Origin: Oceanirhabdus seepicola | GTDB taxonomy: Bacteria > Bacillota > Clostridia > Clostridiales > Clostridiaceae | DNA: 64,000 nucleotides | Direction of reading: 5' to 3' | Assembly: GCF_023684385.1 (NCBI RefSeq) | Contig: NZ_JAGSOJ010000001.1 | Coordinates: 1,635,146-1,699,145, forward strand | In this document: positions 19,242 through 28,205 of the stretch, piece after piece | Position numbering within the stretch: the stretch's first letter is position 1 | Layout of the letters: the number at the start of each line of letters is the position of its first letter | The notes under the pieces: model-generated | The model's input: the letters and a program-made list of their open reading frames with translations, nothing else | Database searches by the model: none | Told to the model about the DNA's origin: nothing | Made by a program: the position numbers and the translations under genes

Positions 19242-19952
19242 TTATGCTTGTATATTTTTATTTTCATTTTTATTCTTAAACACTCCATAATAAGCAATAA
19301 ATGCCGCCGCTAAGTATGCTACAGTTTTAGGTATCATTAGCATTCCTATAGTTGGATTTATATGAGCAAATAGTATAACTGGAATATAAAAACCATAAGA
19401 AATTAAAATCATAATACCAATCCACTTAAATGTATTATCTTTTTCTTTTTTAGCACTGCTTAAGAATAAACCTGCAACACCTAATCCTAAAATCATTAAA
19501 GGAATATTTCTATATATTGCCCAATTAAATGGTGCTACTACACTTGTCCATTCATTGCCTGGTAAAACTAACAGCACTAATCTAACTAATCCACTAGCAA
19601 AGAGTATATGTGTGAAATAATTATATTTTTCATTATAACGAACCTTCCAAATTATTAAAAGTAAAACATAAAAAAATGTTACAGTTATGGATGTAGCAAA
19701 TTTACCATAACCTAAGAGTGCAGCACTTTCTGTTATCCCATCTTTCAAATATGCAACAACTCTAAATCCAACATGCCCTGTATCTCCTATTGCTAAAAGT
19801 GCAAAAGTCCATGCTACTAGTTTACCTAGTTTTGTATATTTTGAGTTTAGTTTATTAGCATTCTTAAACATATTGAACACAATAGCCCATAGTGTAATTA
19901 AATAAACTATATTAAATAATATCTCCATAATTTCTTTCATGCTTAAATCCAT
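19242..19952 (-). CDS. Unidentified seven-helix membrane protein
   Basis: A 236-residue protein with about seven membrane helices and a Lys/Asn tail. Notable residues: DTGHVGFRVVAYL after helix 2, NYFTHILFASGLVRL in the middle and LFAHINPTIGMLMIP near the end, giving several membrane-edge histidines. I do not recognise the family. The ATG at 19952 has AGGGGTGAAG upstream. First gene of the unit with the HsmA-like protein and, further on, a kinase and regulator. A heme or quinone role is possible from the histidines and the neighbour but unproven. Confidence 0.55.
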   Translation of the reverse strand: MDLSMKEIMEILFNIVYLITLWAIVFNMFKNANKLNSKYTKLGKLVAWTFALLAIGDTGHVGFRVVAYLKDGITESAALLGYGKFATSITVTFFYVLLLIIWKVRYNEKYNYFTHILFASGLVRLVLLVLPGNEWTSVVAPFNWAIYRNIPLMILGLGVAGLFLSSAKKEKDNTFKWIGIMILISYGFYIPVILFAHINPTIGMLMIPKTVAYLAAAFIAYYGVFKNKNENKNIQA

Positions 19953-20017
19953 TATCTTCACCCCTATGTTTGGTTATTAAATCAATCTTTCCTTGATCTA
20001 ATATTATGATATCAATC

Positions 20018-20061
20018 ACTTTCAAAGATATTTGAAAGTAATTCTAAAGAAATTCTAAAGA
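20018..20061 (-). promoter_or_regulatory. Tandem 11-bp repeats and palindrome upstream of the HsmA-like unit
   Basis: AATTCTAAAGA occurs twice head to tail (20040-20050, 20051-20061), the spacing typical of OmpR/PhoB sites. Directly beside it, ACTTTCAAA-GATA-TTTGAAAGT (20018-20039) is a perfect inverted repeat. Both lie between the start of the seven-helix protein gene and the divergent lipoprotein gene. One copy of the same 11-mer is at 9023-9033, upstream of the MFS gene. Confidence 0.5.
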
Positions 20062-20137
20062 TTTTTTATTAATTCTGATACAAATATAAAGAGTTTTAAA
20101 ACCATAGAGGCAATATATATATAATTTTACTAAATAT

Positions 20138-20166
20138 TTGAAACTCATATAGATATTCTGTATAAT
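20138..20166 (+). promoter_or_regulatory. Promoter of the lipoprotein gene
   Basis: TTGAAA and TATAAT are exactly 17 bases apart, 66 bases before the start codon. Confidence 0.6.
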
Positions 20167-20231
20167 AAAAAAGATACAATTGTAAGAAAGTACGAAGTAA
20201 ATATAATTTATTTTGAGAGAAGTGATTTTAA

Positions 20232-20801
20232 ATGAGGAAAAAATATTTAATTATTATATTGATTGCGTTTGTTCTTTGCATTACTGGCTGTAGCAAGTCA
20301 AGTTCAAATATTGAGAATTATCTTAACAGTGGCACCACAATTGATTCAAATGCAAAAGACATTATGCCCAATCTTGATGATTTACCTGAATATCAGAATA
20401 TCTCATACAAATATACTCATAAATCAATGTTTATATTTGAATCTGATTCAGTTGCTCTCATTGTGAACTATGATGATAAAACATATAAGAGCGAAAAAGA
20501 TAAATTAGCGAAAAAATATACTTTTTTAGAAGAAAAAGTGGATTCTGATTATGACGAAAGTAAATATTTTATCCCTGAATATGAGTTTTCAATAAATAGT
20601 TATACTTTTAAAGTCGTGGCTTATAACAAAAAAAGTAATACAGAATTCCCAAAATCTTTTGGTATGATCGGAACATCTGAAGAGAAAAAAAGTATAGCAT
20701 ATTTGTATTTTTGTGATTTCGATTTAGATTGTATTGGACAAGAAAATGACAAACACCCTATGGCTGATTTTGTTAAGAATTATTTTGACTACGACTTTTA
20801 G
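20232..20801 (+). CDS. Unidentified lipoprotein
   Basis: A 189-residue protein with a lipoprotein signal peptide: basic start MRKKY, hydrophobic core and lipobox ITGC with Cys20. The mature part is acidic and mixed alpha/beta, ending in a segment of SDFDLDC type and DFVKNYFDYDF. No known domain was recognised. It has its own sigma-A promoter and an AGAGAAGTGA binding site. Divergent from the HsmA-like unit. A palindromic repeat element follows it. Confidence 0.6.
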   Translation: MRKKYLIIILIAFVLCITGCSKSSSNIENYLNSGTTIDSNAKDIMPNLDDLPEYQNISYKYTHKSMFIFESDSVALIVNYDDKTYKSEKDKLAKKYTFLEEKVDSDYDESKYFIPEYEFSINSYTFKVVAYNKKSNTEFPKSFGMIGTSEEKKSIAYLYFCDFDLDCIGQENDKHPMADFVKNYFDYDF

Positions 20802-20845
20802 CCATGCGTTTTTCATATTATCAACATTATTTTAACAGAGCCTAA

Positions 20846-21003
20846 GGCATATTCAAATAAATAATTAGTCAGTATGCTAGTCTATTTTGCGAACTGCTTC
20901 ATCCTTGGAACCCATTGATAGAACTACTATCAGTGGAACCCAACTCTTCGCATTACGCAAAATATCCGTCGCATCTTTGACTTGTTATTTATTTTCATAC
21001 GCC
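20846..21003. repeat. Palindromic intergenic element, 158 bp
   Basis: The two halves are inverted copies: 20846 reads GGCATATTCAAATAAATAA, and the reverse complement from 21003 reads GGCGTATGAAAATAAATAA. Homology continues through TATTTTGCG and GGAACCCA-type blocks to the centre near 20925. The whole would fold into one long hairpin. It resembles a MITE; short TAA sequences flank both ends. Confidence 0.65.
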
Positions 21004-21027
21004 TAAATTAAAAGGAGCTTAAATACT

Positions 21028-21585
21028 ATGGATAATAAACTAGTTTACATTACTGGTAATCATACTAAATTTGAAGTTGCTTACCAAGTGTTTAAAGAAA
21101 CAGGAATATTACTTTCACAAAAAAACTTGGATACTCCTGAAATTCAAAGTAAAAGTGTAGAAGAAGTAGCTATGTACTCAGCTATTTGGGCAAGTAAAAA
21201 ATTAAATGAGGCTGTATTTGTAACTGATGCCGGATTTTGTATTGAAGCATTAAATGGTTTTCCTGGCCCCTTTATTAAGTACACTAATGAATGGCTTTCT
21301 GCAGAAGACTATTTGAATTTAATGAAGGGTAAAACTAATCGTAACGTTATAATCAAAGATTGTCTGGCTTATTGCAAACCCAATGAAAAACCTATTGTTT
21401 TCACTGGTTCCTTTAAGGGTACATTAGCAATTAAACCCGGTAAAAATATAGGAACTTCAATTGAACAAATTTTTATTCCTGAAGGTTTTAACCAACCTAT
21501 TTCTGAAATACCAGAAGAAGAAATGATAGATTACTGGAGTAATGGAGATATATTAACTGAATTCAAAAAATATATTTTAGGATAA
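21028..21585 (+). CDS. Ham1/RdgB-type non-canonical purine NTP pyrophosphatase
   Basis: A 185-residue Ham1-fold protein that would hydrolyse ITP, dITP and XTP to monophosphates. Motifs: substrate loop TGNHTKFEVA at the N-terminus, VTDAGFCIEALNGFPG (about 68-83) with the catalytic Asp, and a C-terminal DYWSNGDI region. It is more divergent than housekeeping RdgB, lacking the usual SHR motif near the end, so it may be a paralogue. AAAGGAG precedes the ATG. It starts just after a palindromic repeat. Confidence 0.75.
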   Translation: MDNKLVYITGNHTKFEVAYQVFKETGILLSQKNLDTPEIQSKSVEEVAMYSAIWASKKLNEAVFVTDAGFCIEALNGFPGPFIKYTNEWLSAEDYLNLMKGKTNRNVIIKDCLAYCKPNEKPIVFTGSFKGTLAIKPGKNIGTSIEQIFIPEGFNQPISEIPEEEMIDYWSNGDILTEFKKYILG

Positions 21586-21597
21586 GAATACAATAAT

Positions 21598-21645
21598 AGG
21601 TTGCCTTGTCATAGAAAGTGATTTCTATAATGAGACAACCTCTTC
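21598..21645 (+). terminator. Terminator after the Ham1-type gene
   Basis: GGTTGCCTTGTCATAGAAA pairs with TTTCTATAATGAGACAACC around a GTGA loop, followed by a T-rich stretch. Confidence 0.5.
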
Positions 21646-21769
21646 TTTATTTTTCTCTCTTATATTAAAACAATTCAATAACACACAACTGATAATTAAC
21701 AATATAACTGTTAGTATTATAAATAATATTTCGACTATAGTTATCTTAGTCCCTCTCCAGTTTATTACA
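21625..21769 (-). other. Possible small membrane peptide frame without a usable start
   Basis: A 47-codon open frame on the minus strand reads a convincing membrane helix (VEILFIILTVILLIISCVLL) and a charged tail (NIREKNKEEVVSL). CTGGAGAGGG lies in front of it like a binding site. No ATG, GTG or TTG stands at a useful distance, so it may be a decayed gene or use an unusual start. The 180-base gap here holds nothing else I can identify. Confidence 0.25.
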
Positions 21770-21826
21770 TTTTAAAATTAGTATTTAATTCTCTACTCTT
21801 TCAATCATAGTAAAATTTCATATTTC

Positions 21827-22453
21827 TTACTCCCCAAAATAATTATTGCATATCTTAACAACATACTTATGCATATCTAAAGTTTCCTCTAAATCATCTA
21901 CTTCCAGAGAATGACCTGCGTTTTCTATAACTTCTAAATGTATATTCTCATTTTCTTCAATAAGCTGAATATATTCTTTCCCAAATAATTTATCCTTTGA
22001 TCCAGTTATTACATAACCACCATAGTTATTTATGAAAGGTATTGTATCTTTAATTGGAGTTAAAAATATATACTTAATTTCAATATCATCAATAATATCT
22101 ATTACTCTTCCTGATACAACAGTACCTATACTTTTTCCTACAAAATAAATTTTATTGTATTTTCTTTCTTCTCTACATTTATTTATTGCTTTCAATGCTT
22201 CTTCCGCAGCAATCATTGTTTCTTCACTCAAATCACGCCCAACTAAAGCTGCACCATAATTTATACACAGGACATCATGTCCTTTTAACAAAGCTGCTTT
22301 TCTAATATAGTGTAATATTGGTTTATCACAGCTATAATTTCCACCAGGATATATAACCACTAAGGTTTCTGTGTTCTCAGTATGATAAAGATAAAAATGA
22401 TTTACTTCTTTTTCTGAAGATATTTTAACATTAATATATGATTTTTTAATCAT
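21827..22453 (-). CDS. Alpha/beta hydrolase
   Basis: A 208-residue alpha/beta-hydrolase. The nucleophile elbow is GKSIG (about 110), the acid is probably the Asp in TGSKDKLF (about 155), and the His is in ENAGHSLEV (about 180). Oxyanion region VIYPGGNYSC. Compact size, without a lid insertion. GGGGGTAG precedes the ATG. It follows an unrelated membrane-protein gene by 16 bases and is probably co-transcribed. Substrate unknown. Confidence 0.75.
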   Translation of the reverse strand: MIKKSYINVKISSEKEVNHFYLYHTENTETLVVIYPGGNYSCDKPILHYIRKAALLKGHDVLCINYGAALVGRDLSEETMIAAEEALKAINKCREERKYNKIYFVGKSIGTVVSGRVIDIIDDIEIKYIFLTPIKDTIPFINNYGGYVITGSKDKLFGKEYIQLIEENENIHLEVIENAGHSLEVDDLEETLDMHKYVVKICNNYFGE

Positions 22454-22468
22454 GTAACTACCCCCAAT

Positions 22469-23176
22469 TTAAAATTTAAATATCCCAGCCCCAAAAATCA
22501 TCATTCCTACCCCCATAACGCATAATATAAACCCACCTGCTTTAGAAAAGCCTATATAAGCCTCTGTAGGTTCTGGGTCCTTCACCCATAAAAAATGTTG
22601 TAGTTTAAATAAAGCAACTGGAAATTTAAATTGAATATACCCTAAAACAAAGAATAGTACTGCTGGAAAAAACATCGCTAAATTACCTTTCATATCTTGC
22701 AGTGATTCAAATGCTATTGTGATTAACTTTCTATCTGTAATTTCTTCATCCTTAACCTGGAATTGTTCATTCCCTGTACTTATCCTAACAATACCTGTAA
22801 AATCATATTCACCATTTTTATCTATTTTATAAAACCCCATATTTTCATAATACCAACCTTCATTAACAGCACCATCTGGATATTCAATCTTTACCATATC
22901 TTTTTCATCTTTAGAAAGAAAATCATTGGGCTGTCCAAACACCTTATATTTATTACCCTGAATTTTGATTTCTTTATAATCCTCTTTTTCACTTACTTTT
23001 ATGGATTTTTTATCTTTTATAGAATAATAATTAATTTCATTGCCATCACTACTTTTCTTAACATATAAATGATCATTTAAATAAAAACATGGTGTAACTG
23101 AATTTTTAAAAGCAATAATAAATATCGCCATAATAAATAGTAAAAATAATACCTTTAATACTCTTTTAATTTTCAA
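22469..23176 (-). CDS. Unidentified membrane protein, DUF6199-like C-terminus
   Basis: A 235-residue protein: N-terminal membrane helix, a soluble beta-rich middle (about 35-150), then two C-terminal helices around LQHFLWVKDPEPTEAYIGFS. That last segment resembles the DUF6199 pattern (helix, DPEPS, Gly-rich helix); the match is from memory and tentative. I prefer the TTG at 23176: AAGGAGGG abuts the in-frame ATG at 23185 with no spacing but is nine bases from the TTG. Likely operon with the downstream hydrolase. Confidence 0.5.
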   Translation of the reverse strand: MKIKRVLKVLFLLFIMAIFIIAFKNSVTPCFYLNDHLYVKKSSDGNEINYYSIKDKKSIKVSEKEDYKEIKIQGNKYKVFGQPNDFLSKDEKDMVKIEYPDGAVNEGWYYENMGFYKIDKNGEYDFTGIVRISTGNEQFQVKDEEITDRKLITIAFESLQDMKGNLAMFFPAVLFFVLGYIQFKFPVALFKLQHFLWVKDPEPTEAYIGFSKAGGFILCVMGVGMMIFGAGIFKF

Positions 23177-23436
23177 TTTACCCATCCCTCCTTTTAAATT
23201 CAGTTATTTTTGCAAATATTAATTTATCATGTAATTCATCTTCTATCCTCCAAGACAGATTAAAATAACTTTTTATATGTCTTATAAACTATATACATGC
23301 AGTTTAACTCAAGTATATTATAGTCTATTTTATAAAATTTTTCCATATAACCCTAAGTTTTAAACAGAATATTTATGAAAATATAAGAACAAAATAACTA
23401 TGAAATAATGTATCTATACTAACAGGAGGACTGCTA

Positions 23437-23868
23437 ATGAATGATTTAGGTCTAGTAAATGAAAACAAATTAGGTATAACTGAAGGCCATGAAGAAATTA
23501 AAAAGGCTATTGACGGTCAGTTTAGAGGTGAAACTGGTGAAATAGGATTATATTTAGCTATGGCAAAGATGGCTCAAAGAGAAGGTTATCCTGAAATAGG
23601 TGAAGTTTTAAAAAGAATCGCGTGGGAAGAAGCAGATCATGCAGCTAGATATGCTGAATTAAATGGAAAGATTTCATGCCTTACAAAAGATAATTTAGAA
23701 CAGATGTTTAAGGGTGAAATAGGTGCTAATAAATATAAAACTGATTTAGCAGCTAAATGCAAAGACGCAGACCTTTGCGAAGTTCAAGATTTCATAAATG
23801 AAGCAGCAAAAGACGAGGCTAGACACGCACAAATGCTTAAGGGTATGTTAGATAGATACTTTAGTTAA
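23437..23868 (+). CDS. Rubrerythrin-type ferritin-like peroxidase
   Basis: A 143-residue four-helix di-iron protein. Iron ligands are visible in ETGEIGLYLAM, EEADHAARYAE and DEARHAQMLKG (two Glu-x-x-His motifs). It lacks the CxxC rubredoxin domain of rubrerythrin or reverse rubrerythrin, so electrons must come from a partner. The family protects anaerobes against hydrogen peroxide. ACAGGAGG precedes the ATG. No clear PerR box was found upstream. An inverted-repeat element lies directly downstream. Confidence 0.85.
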   Translation: MNDLGLVNENKLGITEGHEEIKKAIDGQFRGETGEIGLYLAMAKMAQREGYPEIGEVLKRIAWEEADHAARYAELNGKISCLTKDNLEQMFKGEIGANKYKTDLAAKCKDADLCEVQDFINEAAKDEARHAQMLKGMLDRYFS

Positions 23869-24126
23869 AGAAATGAATAATTGATAATGTATAATGGAAA
23901 ATAATGAATGTTTCTGCTTTATGGCAGAAACTACATCTTATTGTTCTTTAAGACAAGGGGCTTTTACTCATTTTATCTGAGATAAAATATTGTATTTAAA
24001 ATTCAAAGTTCCATATTAAGTGAAACTCACAAAATCCTCCTATTCCCTGAACAATAAAACTAATATTTCTCGCAGAGAAATCTCCTCCATTATACATTAC
24101 GGTTTTGTTAAATTCTCAATTATTCA
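23869..24126. repeat. Inverted-repeat element with internal hairpins
   Basis: The left end AAGAAATGAATAATTGA and the reverse of the right end share 16-17 bases, and GTATAATGGA occurs inside both arms. Each arm then carries a hairpin (TTTCTGC-GCAGAAA left, TTTCTCTGC-GAGAAA right) and TTATTGTTC. The right arm overlaps the end of the AraC gene, so its last codons and stop are part of the repeat. A 250-base MITE-like element fits best. Confidence 0.5.
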
Positions 24127-24992
24127 TTTCTTTTAACCGGTATCCAAATCTCTGCAGTAAACTTATTCTCCCCTATTTTATAATACATCTCAAATTCTGG
24201 GCCATCAGCACACTCATATCCTGAAGTTGGGAACCATTCTGGATAAATTCTTTTCCAGATTGCTTGTATCTTTTCTGTTCCATCCTCTGGAGTATGAGGC
24301 TCTATTGGGAAAATCGCCCATGTTAATTCTGGTACTTCGATCTTTACGAATTCCTTATCAACTCCACATTTAGGTGTATATTGGCAAACCATATATTTAA
24401 ATGTTCCATCTTTTTCATAAGCATAATTAGCAGCATTCAACAATCCTTCTTCATCTTTTGCTGCATTAGAAATACGCTCAAGACCTCCATTTTTTTCAAG
24501 TTCCATCCAGAATTCTGGTATCTTCTTATAACACTCTCCACCTGTTAAGCTCACTGTTTTCTCCAAACCAAATACTGAAAAAGCTTTTTTCTTTTCAATT
24601 TTAAAATTCATACATTCATCTCCTCTAATCGATATATGGAAGGAAATTCGTGAATATGACTTCAGGTGTACCCCCATCTTTCTCGCCTCAGTGGGTGTTA
24701 CTCCATGTTGTCGCTGAAAAGCACGGGTAAAAGCATCTGGTGATTCATAACCGTATTTCATACCTAGATCAATTATCTTGAGATCACTATTTTGAAGTTC
24801 AAATGCTGCTAGAGTTAATTTTCTCCTGCGAATATACTCTGATAAAGGTGTTCCAATTATGAAAGAGAACATTCTCTGAAAATGATAAGTTGAACAATAC
24901 GCTCGCTTTGCAATCTCCTCATAATCAATGTTATTCTCAATGTTATCCTCAATGTAATCCAATGCTTCATTCATTCTATTCAGCCATTCCAC
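24120..24992 (-). CDS. AraC-family regulator with GyrI-like effector domain
   Basis: A 290-residue protein: AraC/XylS double helix-turn-helix (about 8-105, with STYHFQRMFSFIIGTPLSEY and PDAFTRAFQRQHGVTP) followed by a GyrI/BmrR-type effector-binding domain (about 125-290). Such proteins bind hydrophobic drugs and activate exporters or detoxification genes. GTG start behind AAGGAGGAG. No obvious target is adjacent; the neighbours are rubrerythrin and an adenosine-deaminase-like gene. The end lies within a repeat element. Confidence 0.85.
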   Translation of the reverse strand: MEWLNRMNEALDYIEDNIENNIDYEEIAKRAYCSTYHFQRMFSFIIGTPLSEYIRRRKLTLAAFELQNSDLKIIDLGMKYGYESPDAFTRAFQRQHGVTPTEARKMGVHLKSYSRISFHISIRGDECMNFKIEKKKAFSVFGLEKTVSLTGGECYKKIPEFWMELEKNGGLERISNAAKDEEGLLNAANYAYEKDGTFKYMVCQYTPKCGVDKEFVKIEVPELTWAIFPIEPHTPEDGTEKIQAIWKRIYPEWFPTSGYECADGPEFEMYYKIGENKFTAEIWIPVKRNE

Positions 24993-25247
24993 ATTAATCT
25001 CCTCCTTACGATTATAAGTATATCTTTTATGAACTCTTTCAACCCGTCATTAAGTGCACTAAAGTGCAGGATATATTTTAATATTTAACATTCCCAATAA
25101 ATACATTATATTACATGAGACATTTCAACCCAAGTCCACTCCATATCTCCATAAACTTACATTTAATAGAAAACTTTTATTTACTTTTCACAAAACCATC
25201 TGTATAATACAAAATAAACTATTACTAGATTATAAAGGGGTATAGAT

Positions 25248-26192
25248 ATGGATCGCTTGGAAGAAAAGTTATTTAGAGAAGCTTTAGTTGAAGGAGATAT
25301 TTCAAAACTAAAGAAGGTTTCAAAAGGAGATGTCCATAATCACTGTGGACTAGGTATGCGTTTCTCAACCTTCAATAAATGGGCAGGTGGTAATGTTGTT
25401 CCCCCATCTAAGAAAATAGACGGAATACGTGGACTTGATGAATATCTATTTGGAGAAACTATGAAATATATTAAAACTGCTGAAGATCTTGAATTTTTGA
25501 TTGAAGCGACTATACTAGAAGCAATAGATGATGGTGTTAAAATACTTGAGCCTAGTATAGATTGTAGTTGGTTAACTTTCTTTAATAGCCAGGAAGAATA
25601 TTTCAATGCTATTCGTAAAATAAAAGAAAAGTATAGTGACCTTATAGATTTAAGACCTGAGGTTGGAATGCCTAAAAGTATAACTGAAGAAAAAATGAAT
25701 AACCTACTGATTCCTTGTATTGACAGCGGTTTATTCAAATCTATAGATTTATATGGAGATGAGTCATTCAATGATTTTGAAAGATTTAAAGAATATTATG
25801 TTTATGCTAGAAAAAAGGGCTTAAAACTTAAAGGCCATGCTGGAGAATTCAACGGACCTGAGAATGTTAGAAAAGCTATTGAGATATTGGATTTAAATGA
25901 AGTTCAACATGGTATTGGTGCTTCCACAGATGACTATTTATTAGATCTTATTAAAGAAAGAGATATTAGATTAAATGTTTGTCCAAGCAGTAACTTTATA
26001 TTAGGTGCAATAAGTGATATAAAATCTCACCCTATAAGAAAGTTGTTCAACAAAGGAATTAAACTCTCAATAAATACTGATGACCTCCTTCTATTCGATA
26101 GCGGAGTATCTGAAGAATTCTTATATCTTTATAATCACGGTGTTCTTGACGTGGACGAGTTGAATGAGATTAGAAAAATGTCCTTGAGATAA
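25248..26192 (+). CDS. Adenosine deaminase family protein
   Basis: A 314-residue metal-dependent deaminase of the ADA fold. Zn ligands and catalytic motifs are present: KGDVHNHCGLG (HxH), LKGHAGE with catalytic Glu, NEVQHGIGAS and INTDDLL. It is some 20-30 residues shorter than classical adenosine deaminases and may act on another nucleoside. AAAGGGG precedes the ATG. A strong terminator follows 65 bases on. Not in an operon. Confidence 0.78.
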   Translation: MDRLEEKLFREALVEGDISKLKKVSKGDVHNHCGLGMRFSTFNKWAGGNVVPPSKKIDGIRGLDEYLFGETMKYIKTAEDLEFLIEATILEAIDDGVKILEPSIDCSWLTFFNSQEEYFNAIRKIKEKYSDLIDLRPEVGMPKSITEEKMNNLLIPCIDSGLFKSIDLYGDESFNDFERFKEYYVYARKKGLKLKGHAGEFNGPENVRKAIEILDLNEVQHGIGASTDDYLLDLIKERDIRLNVCPSSNFILGAISDIKSHPIRKLFNKGIKLSINTDDLLLFDSGVSEEFLYLYNHGVLDVDELNEIRKMSLR

Positions 26193-26257
26193 ATTTATTT
26201 AGGAACAGCTTTATTTGTAAGGATTATTGAAGCTTTTGAATAGATTTAAGATATATA

Positions 26258-26301
26258 CCAAAAGAACAATTACAAAATTGTAATTGTTCTTTTGGTTTTT
26301 C
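26258..26301. terminator. Convergent terminator
   Basis: CCAAAAGAACAATTACA pairs perfectly with its inverse around AAA and ends in a T run, between the deaminase gene and the hydrolase pseudogene. Confidence 0.8.
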
Positions 26302-26303
26302 TA

Positions 26304-27164
26304 TTATTCAGAACACTCAGTTATAACTGATTTTATAGTTTTTATCACCAATTTAGGATCGTCTTTATGTATTGAATGACTTGAATTATTCGCAACAATT
26401 AGCTCACTTCTATTAGAAAGTTTTAGTTGTCTCTCTTTCAATTTATCAACTTCTATATGAAATACATTTGCATCTTCTGCAGGTATATCATTTCTTATTA
26501 ATCTCTCATTACTAATATTTCTATCACATATCATAACCTTAAGAGGAATATCACATATGAAGCTTTCCCCATCAATAATTATATTATGATTTCTTAGACT
26601 GTTAAACTCACTCCACATTGCATGAAATATATCTGGTTCGCTGAATATACCTTTATTCCCTTCTTCAATTAGTTGTTCCTTTGTCTTAATCGACATATCC
26701 TCTAAATTTTGAATTTGTCTATCAGTATTATATTTATTATCTATTGAAGTCATAGACTTTTTAAGCATTTCTATTTCCCTATATTCTAAAGGAGAAGCAT
26801 CTACTAATACCATACCCTTAATTCTACCTGGATTTTTCATAAGTAATTTCTGTGCACATGCCCCACCAAGTGAATGAGCAATCAATATTATCTTCTCATG
26901 GATTCCTTCAACTTCAAGTAACTCCTCAAAATCTTTAATAATTTCATCAAGTCCTCTTTTTTCATCTCTATCAATAGAACTTCTTCCATATCCCGCTCTA
27001 TGATAAAGTATAACTGTGTTTTCTTTAGAAATTTCCTCTGCTATATCTATCCAATCATCTATACACTCACTTAACCCAAATTCAAATACTACAGTGTGAG
27101 CACCATTTCCTTTTCTCAATACCTCTAATTACTTGTCCCTTATTTTAACTAGTTTTGTCTCCAT
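26304..27164 (-). pseudogene. Alpha/beta hydrolase with in-frame stop at codon 12
   Basis: The ATG at 27164 follows GGGGGCAAG and opens METKLVKIRDK, then a TAA at 27129-27131, and the same frame continues LEVLRKGNGAHTVVFEFGLS for another 275 residues. The catalytic triad looks whole: Ser in LIAHSLGGA, acid in VMICDRN, His in NSSHSIHKD. One base change explains the stop. A restart at the TTG at 27119 (weak AGAGG) would drop the first strand. So it is either a recent pseudogene or a truncated active protein. Confidence 0.7.
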
Positions 27165-27227
27165 TTTCTTGCCCCCAGTTTTTGTTTGACAATCTCCATC
27201 ATTCCCAAGTATATCTAATCTTTTCTA

Positions 27228-27767
27228 TTAATTATTAAATCTTTCTGTAAATAACTCATTATATTCAACACCATCTTTTAAGAATAAACTCTCAAAAATA
27301 GTTACTTGTTTTACTTGATCTTCAAAACAATTGTTTTCCATAGATTCTGTATTATAACCATCTACTAGTTCAACATTTCTTCCCAGTGTTATATGAGGTT
27401 TATAAGCTCTTCTTTCTGAATATAGTCCAATTTTACTCAGCTCATTACTTAATTCCTTTTGTAGTCTTACTAGCTTATCATTCTGTTCAATCTTTGCAAA
27501 ATAAAGCCTCTTATTATTGTTCTCAAAAAATCCGATACCTTTAACTACAATATTAAATCCATTGAATTTCCTAACTATATTTTTTATTATTTTTTCTATT
27601 TCTCCAGCTTTGCTTTCATTTAATTCCCCAAGAAAGTTAAGGGTAATATGAAGGTTCTCACTTTTTGTAAATCTTCCACGGTTACAATTATTTTCTATCT
27701 CTGTTTGCATTTTTCTAAGAAATTCTTTTAACTCATGACTCAATGGAATACCTATAAAAATCCTCAT
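27228..27767 (-). CDS. thpR: RNA 2',3'-cyclic phosphodiesterase
   Basis: A 179-residue LigT/2H phosphoesterase. The two HxT motifs are present: NLHITLNFLG (about 40) and KPHITLGRN (about 124). The family opens 2',3'-cyclic phosphates on RNA; ThpR is the bacterial form. Length is typical. ATAGGAG precedes the ATG. Separated from its neighbours by about 60 bases on one side and a terminator on the other. Confidence 0.85.
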   Translation of the reverse strand: MRIFIGIPLSHELKEFLRKMQTEIENNCNRGRFTKSENLHITLNFLGELNESKAGEIEKIIKNIVRKFNGFNIVVKGIGFFENNNKRLYFAKIEQNDKLVRLQKELSNELSKIGLYSERRAYKPHITLGRNVELVDGYNTESMENNCFEDQVKQVTIFESLFLKDGVEYNELFTERFNN

Positions 27768-27859
27768 CAGCTATTCTCCTATTTACTTTTTTATTCTATT
27801 TTACTCTAAATCTGGCTTAATCATTCTATTAAAGATATTATAACTATTTACTTAACTAG

Positions 27860-27900
27860 AAAAAAGGTAGAAAACAATCTTAATTATCTTCTACCTTTTT
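27860..27900. terminator. Orphan terminator-like hairpin between divergent genes
   Basis: AAAAAGGTAGAA pairs with TTCTACCTTTTT. It lies between genes that both point away from it, so it has no obvious upstream unit. Confidence 0.4.
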
Positions 27901-28205
27901 AAGATATGTTATTTATTGTATAATTTTACAATGAACTGTACAAATAAAATATTAGGAGATATTAAAATGAATTTTAAAGAAACATTAGATTTACATCTAC
28001 AATCTATTTCAAATAAGAATTTTGATCTTTTTATTTCAACTGTATGTTTAGATAAGATAACATTAATTATGCCTAATGGTTCTCTTATTAATAATTATGA
28101 TAATTTTATTACTCTACACAAAAACTGGTTCTCTGATCCAGATTGGTCTTTGAACTACACTCTAATAAATACTGTTGAATCTTCTGAAATGAGTTCAGCC
28201 CTTTT

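Noticed and set aside
23290..23345. PerR box before the rubrerythrin gene
   Set aside because: ATTATAGTCTATTTTATAA is only a partial match to the TTATAAT-N-ATTATAA consensus in AT-rich DNA.
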